Assembly (NCBI GenBank): GCA_947172415.1
Contig: OX359189.1
Location: 22,501-86,500, forward strand
DNA from: Chondrosia reniformis
Taxonomy: Eukaryota > Porifera > Demospongiae > Chondrillida > Chondrillidae
Direction: 5' to 3'
DNA length: 64,000 nt
Under the pieces are notes generated by a model. The model saw only the letters and a list, made by a program, of their open reading frames with translations, made no database searches and was not told the DNA's origin. The first letter of the stretch is position 1. Each line of letters begins with the position of its first letter. The position numbers and the translations under genes are program-made. Below, one piece after another: positions 12,913 to 24,781 of the stretch.

Positions 12913-15372
12913 TTAAACGTAAATGGGTTGAGGTTTGGATTTAGAAGTTTTTGAAGTTTGTGTTTGTGCGGGGGTGTGATTAGCAGGTCCAGGTGGTTGT
13001 ACGGGGGGAGGGCCAGGGGGAGGCGGAGGGTGGGAAGAAATTTGCCTTCTTGATTGGTTCTGGGAGCGTTCCTCTAACCAGAATCTTCTAAAGGTCCAGT
13101 CGTGGAAAGCATAGTCTGGTCCCTCCACTACCATATTAGGATCCGTTACCTTCCTACTCTGTATCTGAGGTTGCGGGAACTGGTCAAAATGAGAAGTGTC
13201 TAAATCATGCATAATCTTTGGAATGTAAGGCGGAGCATAGTTTCTAATGCCAACTTCCCAGTCAATGTCATTGAAGAATGGATGGCCCTTTATTTCCTCG
13301 GCTCCATTCCTACCTAGTCTCTCCTCTGGATTGCATATCAATCTTATTATCAAATCACACGCTTCAGACTGGATGCGAGCTCTAGCCTGAGGAGCAATGT
13401 TGAGGTAGTGCGGCCAGTTAATGATTTTCGTCTGTGTCTCTGCAGGCGACTGGGCAAAGAAGGGTGGATGGCCAACCAGCATCTCGTACAGGATCACACC
13501 AACCGACCACCAGTCACACATTTGTGTGTAGCCTTGACGACGCAGCACTTCACAAGCGATATAGTTGGGTGTGCCCACCAGAGAGTGGGCAATACACCTC
13601 CTGTGGTCTGCGACACGCCTCTTTGAGTTCTTGTAGTGGTTGGAGTGGGTAGAGCGACAGTTGTCCCCTGTGTGACAGCTGCAGTGCTCCATCACTGAGT
13701 CTGTGAGGTCCATACTGTTCTGCTGCTGGTGGTGGCTCCCGTTGTCTGGTTGGTAAGTACGAGACTGGTGGGTCCACCGGAAACCGGTACACAGGCCAAA
13801 ATCTGTCAACTTGATGTGACCATTTGCATCAATCAGAATGTTGTCAGGCTTAATATCGCGATGGATGAACCCCATACGATGGACAGACTCTATGGCACAA
13901 ACCAGCTCAGCAGTATAGAAGAGAGCCAGGTGGCGTGGAAATGTCCCTAGCTTGATCAGTAGACTCATCATATCTCCACCAGGAATGTATTCCATCACAA
14001 AATACAAATTCTCTTTGTCTTTGAAAGAGAAAAACAGCTTGACCACCCACTCATTGTCAGCTTCTGCCAAAATGTCTCTCTCAGCCTTGACGTGAGCCAC
14101 TTGGTTCTTCTTGAGAACGTCCACCTTCCTCAGTGTCTTCATGGCATAGGGCACTCCAGTGTCCTTCTTCAGGACCAGGTCCACTGTACCAAATGCCCCG
14201 ATCCCCAAAGTAGTCACTGTCTCAAACATGGACTTGTCCATCTTTGCTCGCTTTAGCCTCAAATAGTTGGTCTCCTGCTGAGCTAGTGTTCTACGCATTT
14301 GTTCAGAGGTCACTTCATCGAGACCTCTCTTTGCCATTTCCTGTTCCAATCGCAGCCTCCGTTGTTGGCGTTGCTGATGAGCTTTGAGAACATTCTCCAT
14401 GTGTTGTTCGATGTAGAACTTGCATGCCTCTGGACTGCAGATTGGTCGGCGTATGACTGGCTCCTCCTCCAGACCGCTGTCAGAGTCGGGATTGCGGTTG
14501 GGGGCTCGAATACGCAGCGTCCCATCATTAAAGTAGTCCATTGCATAGGTAGGTGGTGTGAACCTCCTTGTGGAGTAAGGATCTGAAATTGGGGAATAGT
14601 TTCTATCTTCAATGGGCGGAGGAGGGGAGGCGTGGATGAAGGGAGAGATGGGTGACATTTGGCAATGTTCGAAAGGGGTGGATGGGGTGGGCGTCCTGCT
14701 GTCATAGTCCGAGAGCTCAGGGGGTGGAGGTGTACGTGAACTGGCATGCCTCATGAAGGCGGGGGATCTATGTGCAGAATGGTCACGCCCCCGCAACTGG
14801 TCGTCGCCAGTAGTGTCCGTCTGAACAGCAATGGAACACTGGCTGCCAGAAGGGTGCTCTCTGGTTGTCATGGCAATGGCAACCGCTGGTACTTCCAGGC
14901 CCTTCTCGCTAATAGAAGGCAGCTTCGATGACCCGTGACTCATGTTCCATATAGTGAGTACGTCCAGCGCTTCTTCTACGCTCGAATTATCGCAGGCAAC
15001 GAGGGCTGAAGCGGCTCTTTTCTGCAGGAGAGAAAGAAAAGATTTCAATCCAGTTATAGTATAGTAACAGTCATTAATTACCTCGTCCCAGCCCTTTAGC
15101 ACCAGCTGTTTGAGGAGATCGTGGTCCGCCTTCTTCAAATCCGCGTGGGACAGTCCAGGATCGGACGTAGCATAAGGACGAATAAGGTTCCTAATCTTCG
15201 CTTCCATCTTCTTCCGATGCTCCGGGTCGTTGAAGGACTTGGAGCGCGAGTTGGAAGTGACACTTCTTGAAGTACCTGGTGAAGGCTGTTCTGAGAGGGC
15301 CCCACGATCTTCATGGATCGAAAGGCCCGTCAATCGGTTTTCTAACGAATCTAAAGGCTGTTTTGAGGCCAT
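12913..15372 (-). CDS. LATS: LATS-type AGC/NDR kinase of the Hippo pathway
   Basis: Serine/threonine kinase that phosphorylates YAP/Yorkie. N-terminal UBA-like segment (LLKQLVLKGWDE joined across an intron to KRAASALVACDNS), a PPTY motif (PPxY type, binds WW domains of YAP), an NDR-family MOB-binding helix region before the kinase domain, then VMEYIPGGDM, HRDIKPDN, and DFGLCTGFRWTH with the long LATS-specific activation segment. The regulatory serine is in AHSLVGTPNY and the hydrophobic-motif threonine in HDWTFRRFW. The protein ends PIYV, like LATS1. The only intron (15022-15081, 60 bp) has no in-frame stop. The usual APE motif reads ACE here. About 799 residues, shorter than vertebrate LATS1. 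Start ATG at 15372. Confidence 0.95.
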   Translation of the reverse strand: MASKQPLDSLENRLTGLSIHEDRGALSEQPSPGTSRSVTSNSRSKSFNDPEHRKKMEAKIRNLIRPYATSDPGLSHADLKKADHDLLKQLVLKGWDEVINDCYYTITGLKSFLSLLQKRAASALVACDNSSVEEALDVLTIWNMSHGSSKLPSISEKGLEVPAVAIAMTTREHPSGSQCSIAVQTDTTGDDQLRGRDHSAHRSPAFMRHASSRTPPPPELSDYDSRTPTPSTPFEHCQMSPISPFIHASPPPPIEDRNYSPISDPYSTRRFTPPTYAMDYFNDGTLRIRAPNRNPDSDSGLEEEPVIRRPICSPEACKFYIEQHMENVLKAHQQRQQRRLRLEQEMAKRGLDEVTSEQMRRTLAQQETNYLRLKRAKMDKSMFETVTTLGIGAFGTVDLVLKKDTGVPYAMKTLRKVDVLKKNQVAHVKAERDILAEADNEWVVKLFFSFKDKENLYFVMEYIPGGDMMSLLIKLGTFPRHLALFYTAELVCAIESVHRMGFIHRDIKPDNILIDANGHIKLTDFGLCTGFRWTHQSRTYQPDNGSHHQQQNSMDLTDSVMEHCSCHTGDNCRSTHSNHYKNSKRRVADHRRCIAHSLVGTPNYIACEVLRRQGYTQMCDWWSVGVILYEMLVGHPPFFAQSPAETQTKIINWPHYLNIAPQARARIQSEACDLIIRLICNPEERLGRNGAEEIKGHPFFNDIDWEVGIRNYAPPYIPKIMHDLDTSHFDQFPQPQIQSRKVTDPNMVVEGPDYAFHDWTFRRFWLEERSQNQSRRQISSHPPPPPGPPPVQPPGPANHTPAQTQTSKTSKSKPQPIYV

Positions 15373-15620
15373 AATAACATACTGCGCGACTGTACTGAAA
15401 TTCTAGAATAGCTAGGCGCAAGAGTAGCTTGTGTTCTTCTTTACAAACTACCACAGCACATTCCACACATTCCAAAGTAATGACGACATCAAAACAACAC
15501 GTTTAAAATGGCGTTCCGTGGAAGCCGGCCCACGCGTGGGTGGGGTTTCCAATTTGTCAACATTAACCGGAAGTGTACATTTTGCAGACATTGAAGTAGA
15601 CAAATCAGGTTGAGCATGCA
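15373..15620. promoter_or_regulatory. LATS upstream region between NUP43 stop and LATS start
   Basis: This 248-bp spacer should contain the LATS promoter. Visible candidate sites are ACCGGAAGTG (ETS/GABP-like, near 15567) and TTTAAAATGGCGTTCC (near 15502), a YY1-like site almost identical to the MRPS11 start context. No protein-coding evidence. Confidence 0.45.
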
Positions 15621-17191
15621 CTAGTCCTTGGTAATGCTCCTGTAAAAGTACAAGGCCTCCCCATCTGTTCCAGCGAGGAGATGGCAGCCTTCCAGGTCCA
15701 CAGAGTTCACTGCAAAGTTGCCATGTGGCCTCCACTCAGACGGAGTACTGAAGCCTGCGACACAAGACGGTATTCAACTGATGTAAATGTAGTCACTTGA
15801 ATTAAAGTCTATCATCATAGATCATCATGCATTACCGTTAGAGCCTTCCTTCCACAACCAGAAGCAGCCGTTCTGTGAGGAACTGACAAAGCATGGCGGT
15901 CTCCACCGGACATCTGTCACTGTTCATTCAAATGACACAAATAGATAAAATGATAGTATTTGCATACCTCAGGAAGCCATACTGAGGTATTACCTAACTT
16001 GGTAGCATTTATGTGCAACAAAAAATCTTTGATATTTGAAGCATTCAAAGATAAAGACGTACCAGTTCCGCTGTGGGCAGCTAATACTTGATCAGGATTA
16101 CGATTATTTCTCAAGTCCCAAAACACCACTGAGCCATCCTCCATTCCGGTTCCAAATTTATTGGTTTGAGATGAGTGTTGGTCAAGGCAGTGTATTCCTG
16201 GACATGATGGGCTGGATGTACAAGGCAAAGGTCATCTCTTAGCTTGGTTCAAAGGTCAATTATTTCATTGTGTCTGAATAACTCACTAGGTAAAGATCAG
16301 TGGTTTCTCATTTGATCTCAAATCTCTGACTACAAAATGGCCGCAGGAACTAACATGGATCACTTCATTATTTGTGTAAAACTTGGCATCATTGATGCAT
16401 GCGCTGTCTGCTTCCTCTACAAAGTACGCACATTCCACAGTTACGAGCTCTCCTTATAAGGCAATACCCACTCACCCACACGTCTGCTGACTTTCCAACC
16501 ATCATCCACTCTTATGATACAGAGGCAGCTGTCCTCACCAGCTGTCATGACCACCCTATCCCCGTTGTAGCACACCGAGGTGCAGGCACCTCGCTGATGG
16601 AGCTGCTGGGAGCTCCACTGAACAACACAATTCTGCATACACAGTAGAGAAGATCAATGTGCTACTAGCGGCCCCGCCCAACAGTAGACCACGCCCACAA
16701 TCAGTTGGTCCACCAATTGACATACCAGCTCTCCCGTTGATATGTCGTAGAGTCTCAGTGACCCGTCTCCGAGAGCAGAGAGGAAGCGAACGGACCCTTC
16801 CAAAGTAGAGGGCGGCAGCCACTAAAACATACAAGCGATCGAGTATGGCCACTACAATTAAGTAACACGTACGAGACTCACACAAATGTCCATAACATCT
16901 CCCGAAACGGCATCCTCGCTGACTCGAGTCAGATCACTTTTATACTCTTTTTCCGGTCCCGAGGATCGACTCAACTCGCATTTCCACAGGGACAAGCTGT
17001 TCTTCTAGGAAGAGTAGTAAAGATCTGGTCGCACAATTAGTAGGTATAGCACAGAGACGCACCTCGTCGTCCCAACTGCCACATATAAAGTCACTAGATG
17101 AGGCGTGACCAGCTGACACCGGCCTCCAACGCACTTTGGAAATCTTCTTTCCTGTGTATTTGACATGTACATCTTGTTCACCGGCCGCCAT
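15621..17191 (-). CDS. NUP43: Nucleoporin Nup43 (WD40, Nup107-160 complex)
   Basis: WD40 protein of the Y-shaped Nup107-160 scaffold of the nuclear pore and kinetochore. The N terminus has VKYTGKKISKVRWRPV, followed by FICGSWDDE, both characteristic of Nup43. Later blocks are TSVCYNGDRVVMTAGEDS, KFGTGMEDGSVVFWDLRNN, and a C terminus FAVNSVDLEGCHLLAGTDGEALY. The ATG at 17191 lies in TTTAAAATGGCGGCC, a strong YY1/TISU match, and is preferred to an in-frame ATG nine bases upstream (17200). Multiple introns; exact junctions are approximate. Confidence 0.87.
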
Positions 17192-17373
17192 TTTAAACAT
17201 TGCACAATCACTACCGCGATATTAATTAGACTAATTCAATTAATTATCATCAATTACCACATATGAGGAAGTGTACCATTTAATTGAATTCGTTTATTTT
17301 GGTTCAATGAACTACCAGCCTAAAACTACAGCCTAAATTAAAGCCTATTAAAGTTCCAATTTCCAGGGTCACT

Positions 17374-20300
17374 CTAGAAGTTCTCGTAATGGTGGACAAA
17401 AGGTGGTCCCTCGTAGCGGTTGGTGGCTGCACACGCGTCCTCCACTCCATTGGTCATTCCAGGCGGGCCGCAGGAGAAGACGCCAATCTTTGGCAAGGCG
17501 TAGTGCTCCTCCTGAAGGTTGTCAAAGAACTGCTGAAAGTTGGGACGGCCAAAGTGAGTCACAGCTCGGAGACCAGTGAAGAGAGAGCGATTTGACAGCT
17601 TCTGGAAGTGCCTCTCACAGATGTACTACAAAATGAATAATACATGTAAATATTTCAATGTTCACTTATGAATCCAGTGCACTGTGCTTACCAACATTGT
17701 TGTTCGGAGGTCAAACTTGTCAAAGAATTGAGTGACAAAAATATGCGTCTCCACTAGTCCCTTCTTGTCAGCATTCTCCACTTCACGGATGGTGTCAGTG
17801 AACCATTCGTATTGTTTCTGGCTCCTAGTCACCCAAATAAAGTACACCTACAGCAGTCAAAAGGAGATTAGTCACCCAGCCCCGCCACTTTCATTCAGTA
17901 TACAACTTCACCACACATGCACTCACCCTCTTGCACTGAACTCTGGCTCCAATATTGAACCTGTTTACAAGCTCCTTCAAGATGGAGGCAAAAGGAGTGA
18001 CTCCGATGCCACCTCCTACCAAAATGGCCACATCGTAGCGGTACCAGTCCTGATGGCCTTCCCCAAATGGTCCATCCAGGTAGAGCTTGGGGTAGGGCTG
18101 GCCCTGCAGGACAGTGGGATCCATACACTGTCTGAAGTTGTAGGTCCATGGTCCAACCACACGAATGTGCAAGCTCAGCAGCTCCTCATGAGGGGCGGAT
18201 GACAGGGTGAAGGGATGGTACTCTCCAGGATTCTGAGCCAAACTGGCAATCCTCACCCACTGGCCAGCCTTGTAGTCAAACGTGACTGGCCTCTTGAAGT
18301 AGATGCCCACCACTTCAGAAGGCAGCAGCTCAGCCCTGACAATGGCCACCTCGGTCTTGTTGCGAGCCAGGGAGATCAGCTGGTCGATGGCAAATACAAT
18401 AGCTGGCCCCATGAAGAAGTTCCCAAAGAGAGGATCTTGCACCAGTCGTCCAGAGCCGTGGAGTAACATGAGCACGTAGAAGACATAGTACCAGTGATGG
18501 GTGAACCAGAATGCCTGGAACCAGTATCTACGGGTGTACTGGGTGGCAAATACAAAGATCACCACGGTGACAAGGGTCAAAACAAAGGAGGCAAACCCTG
18601 TCATTGTCAGGAAGAGCCAATATGTGAATTTGGGCAGCTGGTGGGAGCGATGGTAGACCTCACGGAAGAGACACGTAAGGTCGTTTGCCGTTTGAGTGGC
18701 AATGTGGTAGAAGTTGATTCCATGACCAACGCAGTGCATGATGGTGAAGAAGAGGGCTGTCAGGGCAATGATCTTGTGGAAGGAGAGATAGGAGTCAAAT
18801 GGCACATAGTGGTTGAAGGGGGTCTCACGGAGGTAGGTAATGAAGTTGCGAGCCATTGTTAGTAGCAACACAGCATATGTGAACATCATTGAAGAGGCTG
18901 CTCCTCGGGTGATGGTCACACCATACCCAGCAATGCGACGGAGGCCACCATGCTCCCTCTCTATGGAATAGTAGTAGGCTCGCTCCACAAATATGCAAAT
19001 CACAATGAGGAAGAACATGGAAAGGTAGAAAATGTGCAACTTGTAGTTCTCAATGTACCTCAGTGCTGCAGCCAGGTAGCGCCGCCAACCCTTGGGCACG
19101 GTCCTTCGCTGTGTCTGGATGTTGACAGTGTCTGTCTTTGAGGGGGGAGCTGTCCCTTTGGGATCACTGTAGGCCTTAATGATGGTCCTCCTGGCACGAG
19201 CAGGGGCAGTCTCACGAGCTTTGTACCTCGAGGGGAGTTCCCCTTCAGCTGATTCCAGTTCGGCTTCCTTGTTGCCCTTTGAAGGACCAGGCCCAGCTTC
19301 ATATCCAGCAACCTTCAATTGTGCATCACTCAGCTCCTCCTTGTGGTCCCGCATGAGCACCTGAAAGTCCTCAAAGTTGAGATGATCCCTATTCTGGAAG
19401 CCGGCAGCATTGAACATGGAGTCGATGAGCTGATCCATCTGGTCGGGTGTAACACTAGCATTCACTAGCTCCATCATACCCTTCAACATGGCCTTGAATT
19501 CTGTGCGCTCTAGGGATCCGGACCGATCCACATCGTACATGGTGAACATGAGTCGCAGCTTCTCATCAGGAGATCCCTTAGAGAAGAGCACAATCCAGTT
19601 CAGAAACTCACGGAAGGAAACAAAACCGTTTCCATCCTCGTCAATGAGCTCAAACATTTGGTCCACAAACAAAGAGTTCTCCTTCAGAGACATTGCTTGG
19701 GCAAACTCTTGTCTTGTAAGCTCGCAACTCAAAACGTCACGATGCTGTCCCACAACACCACTTGCCTCCACTTGCTCTAGTGCGTCCTCTGAGAAGACAG
19801 CCTTGAAGAATGACTCCAACAGCTTCTGCCTGTCTTTGTAGGTGAAGGAGGTGCTGAACAGGATCTTGGACTGCGGCTCCTCAATCTCGTGGCCAATACC
19901 GTTGTCTTGGAGGTAACCCTGGATCTTCTCTATAAAGACAGACCTCGCCAGTGCCGACTCTGCCTGGACTATCAGATCGTACTCTTTGGGGATGTGGAGA
20001 GCAAACAGTTGATCCTTGTCAAAGGCCCTTCTTATTGTTATTTCAGTTTGGTAGCGCAGGTCAATTTGGCGCAGGATCTTGCCTGCATAATACACTATAA
20101 TCATTTTCTTTGGTCTTTCCCCAAACTTGATGCTTATTGGACGCTGGACAGACTTTTCACCTGCTTTCATCTCCATGGCAACCAAAACCTGCCCACTACC
20201 ATCAGCAATGTCCTCGCCCGGAATGTTCTTGTTACCAGTGGGTCTCTTCCTTGAGAGTAGCTTGTTCCTCTTCCACTTGGTGTACTCCCCGGCAACCATC

Positions 20301-23219
20301 AGGATGGCGATGCAGAGGTAGACGTACAAGAAGACCAGCCCCCATATCAGAGGCACCTGGTAATCGCTCTCGTAGTAGAAGTCAAAGGAGTACAGTTGAC
20401 TGCAGGGGTCCATGTACAGTTCTGAGAGCTGATAGGGCTGCGGACAGTAGGTTGAGTCATCTGTCCACTGGAAGGGAACTGGCTGGACACGGTTCACATC
20501 TACGTCCATTGTTAAATCTATCAGTTCCTTCATTGTCAATGCATCAATCATGTCATATTCACCTTGGGAGAAGAGCCTACGGAACAGAACAGTCAAGTAA
20601 TACCAGAATATTATACAGGGCAATTTGGTTGCCATAACAACACCTGACTGCATTTGATGACTCACTTGTTGTGCTCGTAGTTTTCATACCAGAAGCGATC
20701 TGCATGACGGATCCTCATGAACTGATCATACAATATTTCAGTAAACAGCTCTCCAGGTCCAAATTCAGGAGTTGTCTCGGCAAGACCACAGGCCCAAATA
20801 TCACATCTCTCAATGTCATCACTGTACACTTCTCGTAGACGCTCGATATCACGAGTGACCTCCCTACCCAAAGCTGTGTCCACTCCGTAGTAAGGATTGA
20901 TCTGCTCAAACCTCTCAATTTTTGGCAGCCCGTAGCCCATCCGAGCTGTGTTGTAGTCTGGTAGGCCGTGGTCACGCCCTCTTTGGATGTTGATGGCCAT
21001 CAGGTCCCTTCGTGAGTAGTCCAGCGGACCAAACACCTAAGATGGAGGAGGGGAGGAAAGTGAGGCAGATTGGACGAGGGGAGGAAAGTGAGGCAGATTG
21101 GACGAGGGGAGGAATGTGAGGTAGATTGGAGGAGGGGAGGAATGTGAGGCAGATTGGAGGAGGGGAGGAATGTGAGGCAGATTGGATGAGGGGAGGAATG
21201 TGGGGCAGATTGGAGGAGGGGAGGAATGTGAGGCAGATTGGAGGAGGGGAGGAATGTGAGGCAGATTGGAGGAGGGCAGGAATGTGAGGCAGATTGAAGG
21301 AGGGGAGATGCTGAATGACTCACATTTCCTCTGAGATCTGGTGTGATAATGAAATCTTCTCTTTCAGCTCTGGCAGACATCATTCCTTCAAAGAGACGTG
21401 CAACATCTGATTCACTTATTGAAGGTTGTGGATCAAAGAATGAGTTGCAGGTACGGATGGCTGCCAAGCGTTGTCCCTCTTTGTATTGCCCTGAAGTGGT
21501 TGTGCTAACCTCTTCACTAAAGGTATAGTCACTCAGGTCAGAATGGTAGGAGGGTTGCAAAAAGTTGTTGAATGCAGCGTCAATATGATCCGACACACTG
21601 CGATTAGCATACATCATGAAGTAATTATAGACATTCTGCCAGCTACTAGAAGCATCAAAGGTTTGGTTGACAATGGTAGCTCCATTATCAAAAGGACTTC
21701 CAAAGTGGCACTGTGTACTACAGAAGAAACAAGCACATAAACATAAAGCAAACATGACAGAAGACGCACTTGCCGCACCTTGTAGCCCAACGCCTCCAAA
21801 TCCCTGGTGTCACTGATGTGTGGCCAAACCTCATGGCGGCCGACTGGAACACGTGGGCAACTTGTGGGTTCAGGCCAGGGTTGTACCCACTGCTGCTCCC
21901 AAAGTAGGAGCTGTAACCGGGGGTGGACGTGTAGGGAGGCATCTGGGGTATATTCATACCACTAACATTCCTCATATTGTTGGGGTCTACCTTGCGAGGA
22001 AGAAAAAATGGCAGCCACTCCTTGTATACAATATGCTGCAAGGAAAGGAAGGGCCGTCACACACCCATTCATGCAAGCACTGCAAAACACTAACCTGATG
22101 AGTTGCAGTTGTAAAAAGTCTAGCCTTATTGAAGAGGTACTCGTCATTGTCCTCGTACTCAGTTCCTTCATAAACTGTCTTCAGTCGGATAGCCCAGTAC
22201 TGGTGCACACGATACCAAAAGATGCCCATACTAAGCAAGAATGCATTTTCATTACCACGGGGATTTCCAATTCCTGCAACATATTCGAAGAATATTCAAT
22301 TACTACTCAATTCACACCAGAGTAGTGAAGCCACAAAAACTCACTCCAAAATCTGTTGACAGATCCCAATCTTTCCAGTCCTTGGTCGGCGTCCAGCTCA
22401 CGTGAGCGCACGGGCGGGGGAGGGTTGGCGAAAGGAAGGCCAATCACGTTAGGAGGTGGAAGCGATGCCTTTATGCTCTCGAGATCCGCCAGCGGGGCAC
22501 CCTCTGCGGGTTGTTCCAAGTTTGCCCACTGGTAAGCAAGCTGTCCGTCCTTATAAAGCCTCAGAGTGTCCGCCCACGCCTTATTTGGTCCGTACATTAG
22601 TCCGCCATCCAGCCAAGGCGTGATCTCGTTCAACTGCTGTCTCGGGGTGCCGGGGGAATAGCCAGTCCTAAAGTCGTACCTGTTCCTGAGGAAGGGAATC
22701 TCCAAGTCCCCTCGACAGGCGGGGTCGTAGAGTGGGTGACATCGGGGGATCTTCATGTTGAAGTACTCTGGGGGGCAGCCTGGTCGCTGCGCGTCTAGCA
22801 CCTCCTCCACGACCTGTTGGCCAAAGAAGATGTAGAGCGTAGTTCTGACATCGGAGAAGCGACCAGTAATTCCTTGCTGGGTCAAGTTGCTAATTAGCAG
22901 AACATTGGCCCGTTCCGCTCCGCTAGGTTCGTAAACCCCATCCGCGTACGCTCCCAGCAGCTTTCGTTCCAACGGCATATCGGCGGCACCGTAGTCAACG
23001 TGTGCCGGATTGTTGTACCATCCGTCGTACGCTTCCCATTCGTATTCGTCTGCAGAAAGAAAGAGTACCTCACACTATTGCATCTCTCGAGCCACCTGAA
23101 ACGGAGCTGCAGCCAAACTTACGAGTGCACATGTCAAAACCCGTGGAAGACGGCGTGCAATCCTTTTCTTGAGAGCGCGCTCCGAGAAGGAGCACGCATA
23201 GCACGAGCAGCGTCCTCAT
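17374..23219 (-). CDS. DUOX: Dual oxidase (peroxidase-like domain, EF-hands, NADPH oxidase)
   Basis: Produces extracellular H2O2 from NADPH. Order: signal peptide ([17 protein letters not shown]); peroxidase-homology domain over about 20700-23100 with the distal histidine replaced ([10 protein letters not shown]), as in other DUOX; a TM helix; two canonical EF-hands ([13 protein letters not shown] and [13 protein letters not shown]); NOX membrane core with haem histidines ([28 protein letters not shown]); FAD motif [16 protein letters not shown] motif [15 protein letters not shown] terminus CGPPGM...HHYENF. Most of the NOX half is one long exon (17925-20580). One intron contains a 25-bp minisatellite. 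Head-to-head with DUOXA. Known roles of DUOX are epithelial defence and matrix cross-linking. Confidence 0.97.
21040..21305. repeat. Minisatellite, 25-bp unit, DUOX intron
   Basis: About ten copies of a unit containing GGAGGGGAGGAATGTGAGGC followed by AGATT, between exons encoding [13 protein letters not shown] and the [16 protein letters not shown] block. Confidence 0.92.
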
Positions 23220-23412
23220 TCTGCTCTCTCTACACGAGGTCTCGAGGAATGAGTAGCTGAACGTGATCGGCTGGTTATATCTAGTGGGCGGGGCTAGCAC
23301 AGGAATGGGCGTGTTTTGGCCAAATACGGTAAATTCCTTACGACCTGCCTTCTTTACCTCGTGCGCCGCAGTCCGTAGCATTCGAAACAATTTAGCTGTT
23401 CCTGCAGTGAAG
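23220..23412. promoter_or_regulatory. Shared DUOX / DUOXA bidirectional promoter
   Basis: 193 bp separate the divergent start codons. The segment holds both 5' leaders, so transcription must initiate within it or in overlapping leaders. I see no clear TATA box. Coordinated expression is known for vertebrate DUOX/DUOXA pairs; here it is inferred from arrangement. Confidence 0.6.
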
Positions 23413-24592
23413 ATGGGAAACGCTTTTCGTCGCCAGCCCGAGCCGGCCCTGTACGGCGAGAACAAGACGCCGGTATCCGAAGATCTCTTGGAGGTCGGAC
23501 TCCTCGTTGCATTCGGACTGATCGGGTTCTCCTTTATTCTGATTATTCCAGGAATTCGAGGTTGGGAGCGACTATGGGCTACTGTACGCGTGTTTGTCGC
23601 TCTTTGGATCGGGGCGGTGCTCCTGGGTAAGTCTGTTGGCAAAGACACGCTCAGAGTTGCTATAAAATTTGTGTTTCTCTCCTGCAGTGTGCAACTTTGG
23701 TTACGGCTGGTACACCAACACGATAACTACGGAGACGCAGTACAAGCCATACACCGCGATGGAGATACATGCGGAGGTCGGCCTCCATATCGGCCTGCGA
23801 GGAGTTAACATCACGCTGCTCGGCGTACCAGAAATGCAGTATGGAGAGCAGATCAACTATAACGAGCAATTTTGGTGGGCAGATCCGTGGGCTCAGGGAA
23901 GAATCGGGTTCGGGCGCTATGCTGGTAGATTTAATCGCGAGTTTAGAGCTGCTCAGTTTAGAGGCGTTCCGTACCCAATTCAGTGGATTGCGGAGTACTT
24001 CACTTTGGATGGAGAGCAAATTAGATGGGGCAGAAAGTTTAGACTCGCTGGCTGGTACGGGCACATCTTTATGTGGCTCGGGTTTGCGGTGTACCTAGTA
24101 GCTGCCATTTTGGCGACCTTCACTGTTCGCTACACTGCCATTGCTTTGCTGTGGCTGAGTATAATGATGATCATGGCGGTGTTCTGGTATGGCGTGATCA
24201 TCATCAATGACCCACCCCTGGCCATCCCATTCCCGTCTGGATTTCTGACACCACAGTTTGGTTGGTCGTGGGGCTTGACTTGTGCCACAGGAATCGGCAC
24301 TTTCTTCTTGTCTCTGTTTCTGCTGGTTTTGGACTACTTCTTTCCGCGGACCACTGCTCAAGTGTTTAATCTCCATCGCATTGCAGAGGATGACATTTTC
24401 TACCAGGAGACTACACCAGAGGCCAAAGAGGATGAATTTGGAGTGTCTGATGTTCGAGCAAGCAACAGAAGGCGAGGTGGAACTGTTAGTCGGTTCAGAC
24501 AAACACAGAGAAAGTCTAGAAAGACCACTCGCTCTACCAGAGGCCATGAAGAGGTCAGCGGAGACATTGCTCTGTCTGAAGTCAAGTCATAA
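23413..24592 (+). CDS. DUOXA: Dual oxidase maturation factor
   Basis: ER multipass protein that escorts DUOX to the cell surface and forms the active complex. Two exons: 23413-23626 and 23688-24592, split by a 61-bp intron. Contains the family motifs ILIIPGIRG (first TM), GLRGVNITLLG with an N-glycosylation sequon, INYNEQFWW, RLAGWYGHIFMW, further TM helices, and a charged cytoplasmic tail of about 70 residues. About 372 residues, close to the vertebrate size. Start chosen as the first ATG, giving MGNAFRRQ. Confidence 0.95.
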
Positions 24593-24781
24593 TTCCACAA
24601 TGACCTCACAAATTGGGATTTGAGATTGAAAATGGACTTTTTCTGTATTTAGGCCATTAGTACAGTGCAAAACAATTAGGACTCCTTTAATCAATTGTAC
24701 TCATTTACTGTATTAAATGATTGAAAATCTATTCTGTTGTCAGAATACTAGTACACCATGCACACTACTACATGCAGCAGA

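Noticed and set aside
15508-15594. Short plus-strand ORF starting at AAAATGGCGTTCC
   Set aside because: 28 codons, no recognisable product; more likely a YY1-like promoter site for LATS.
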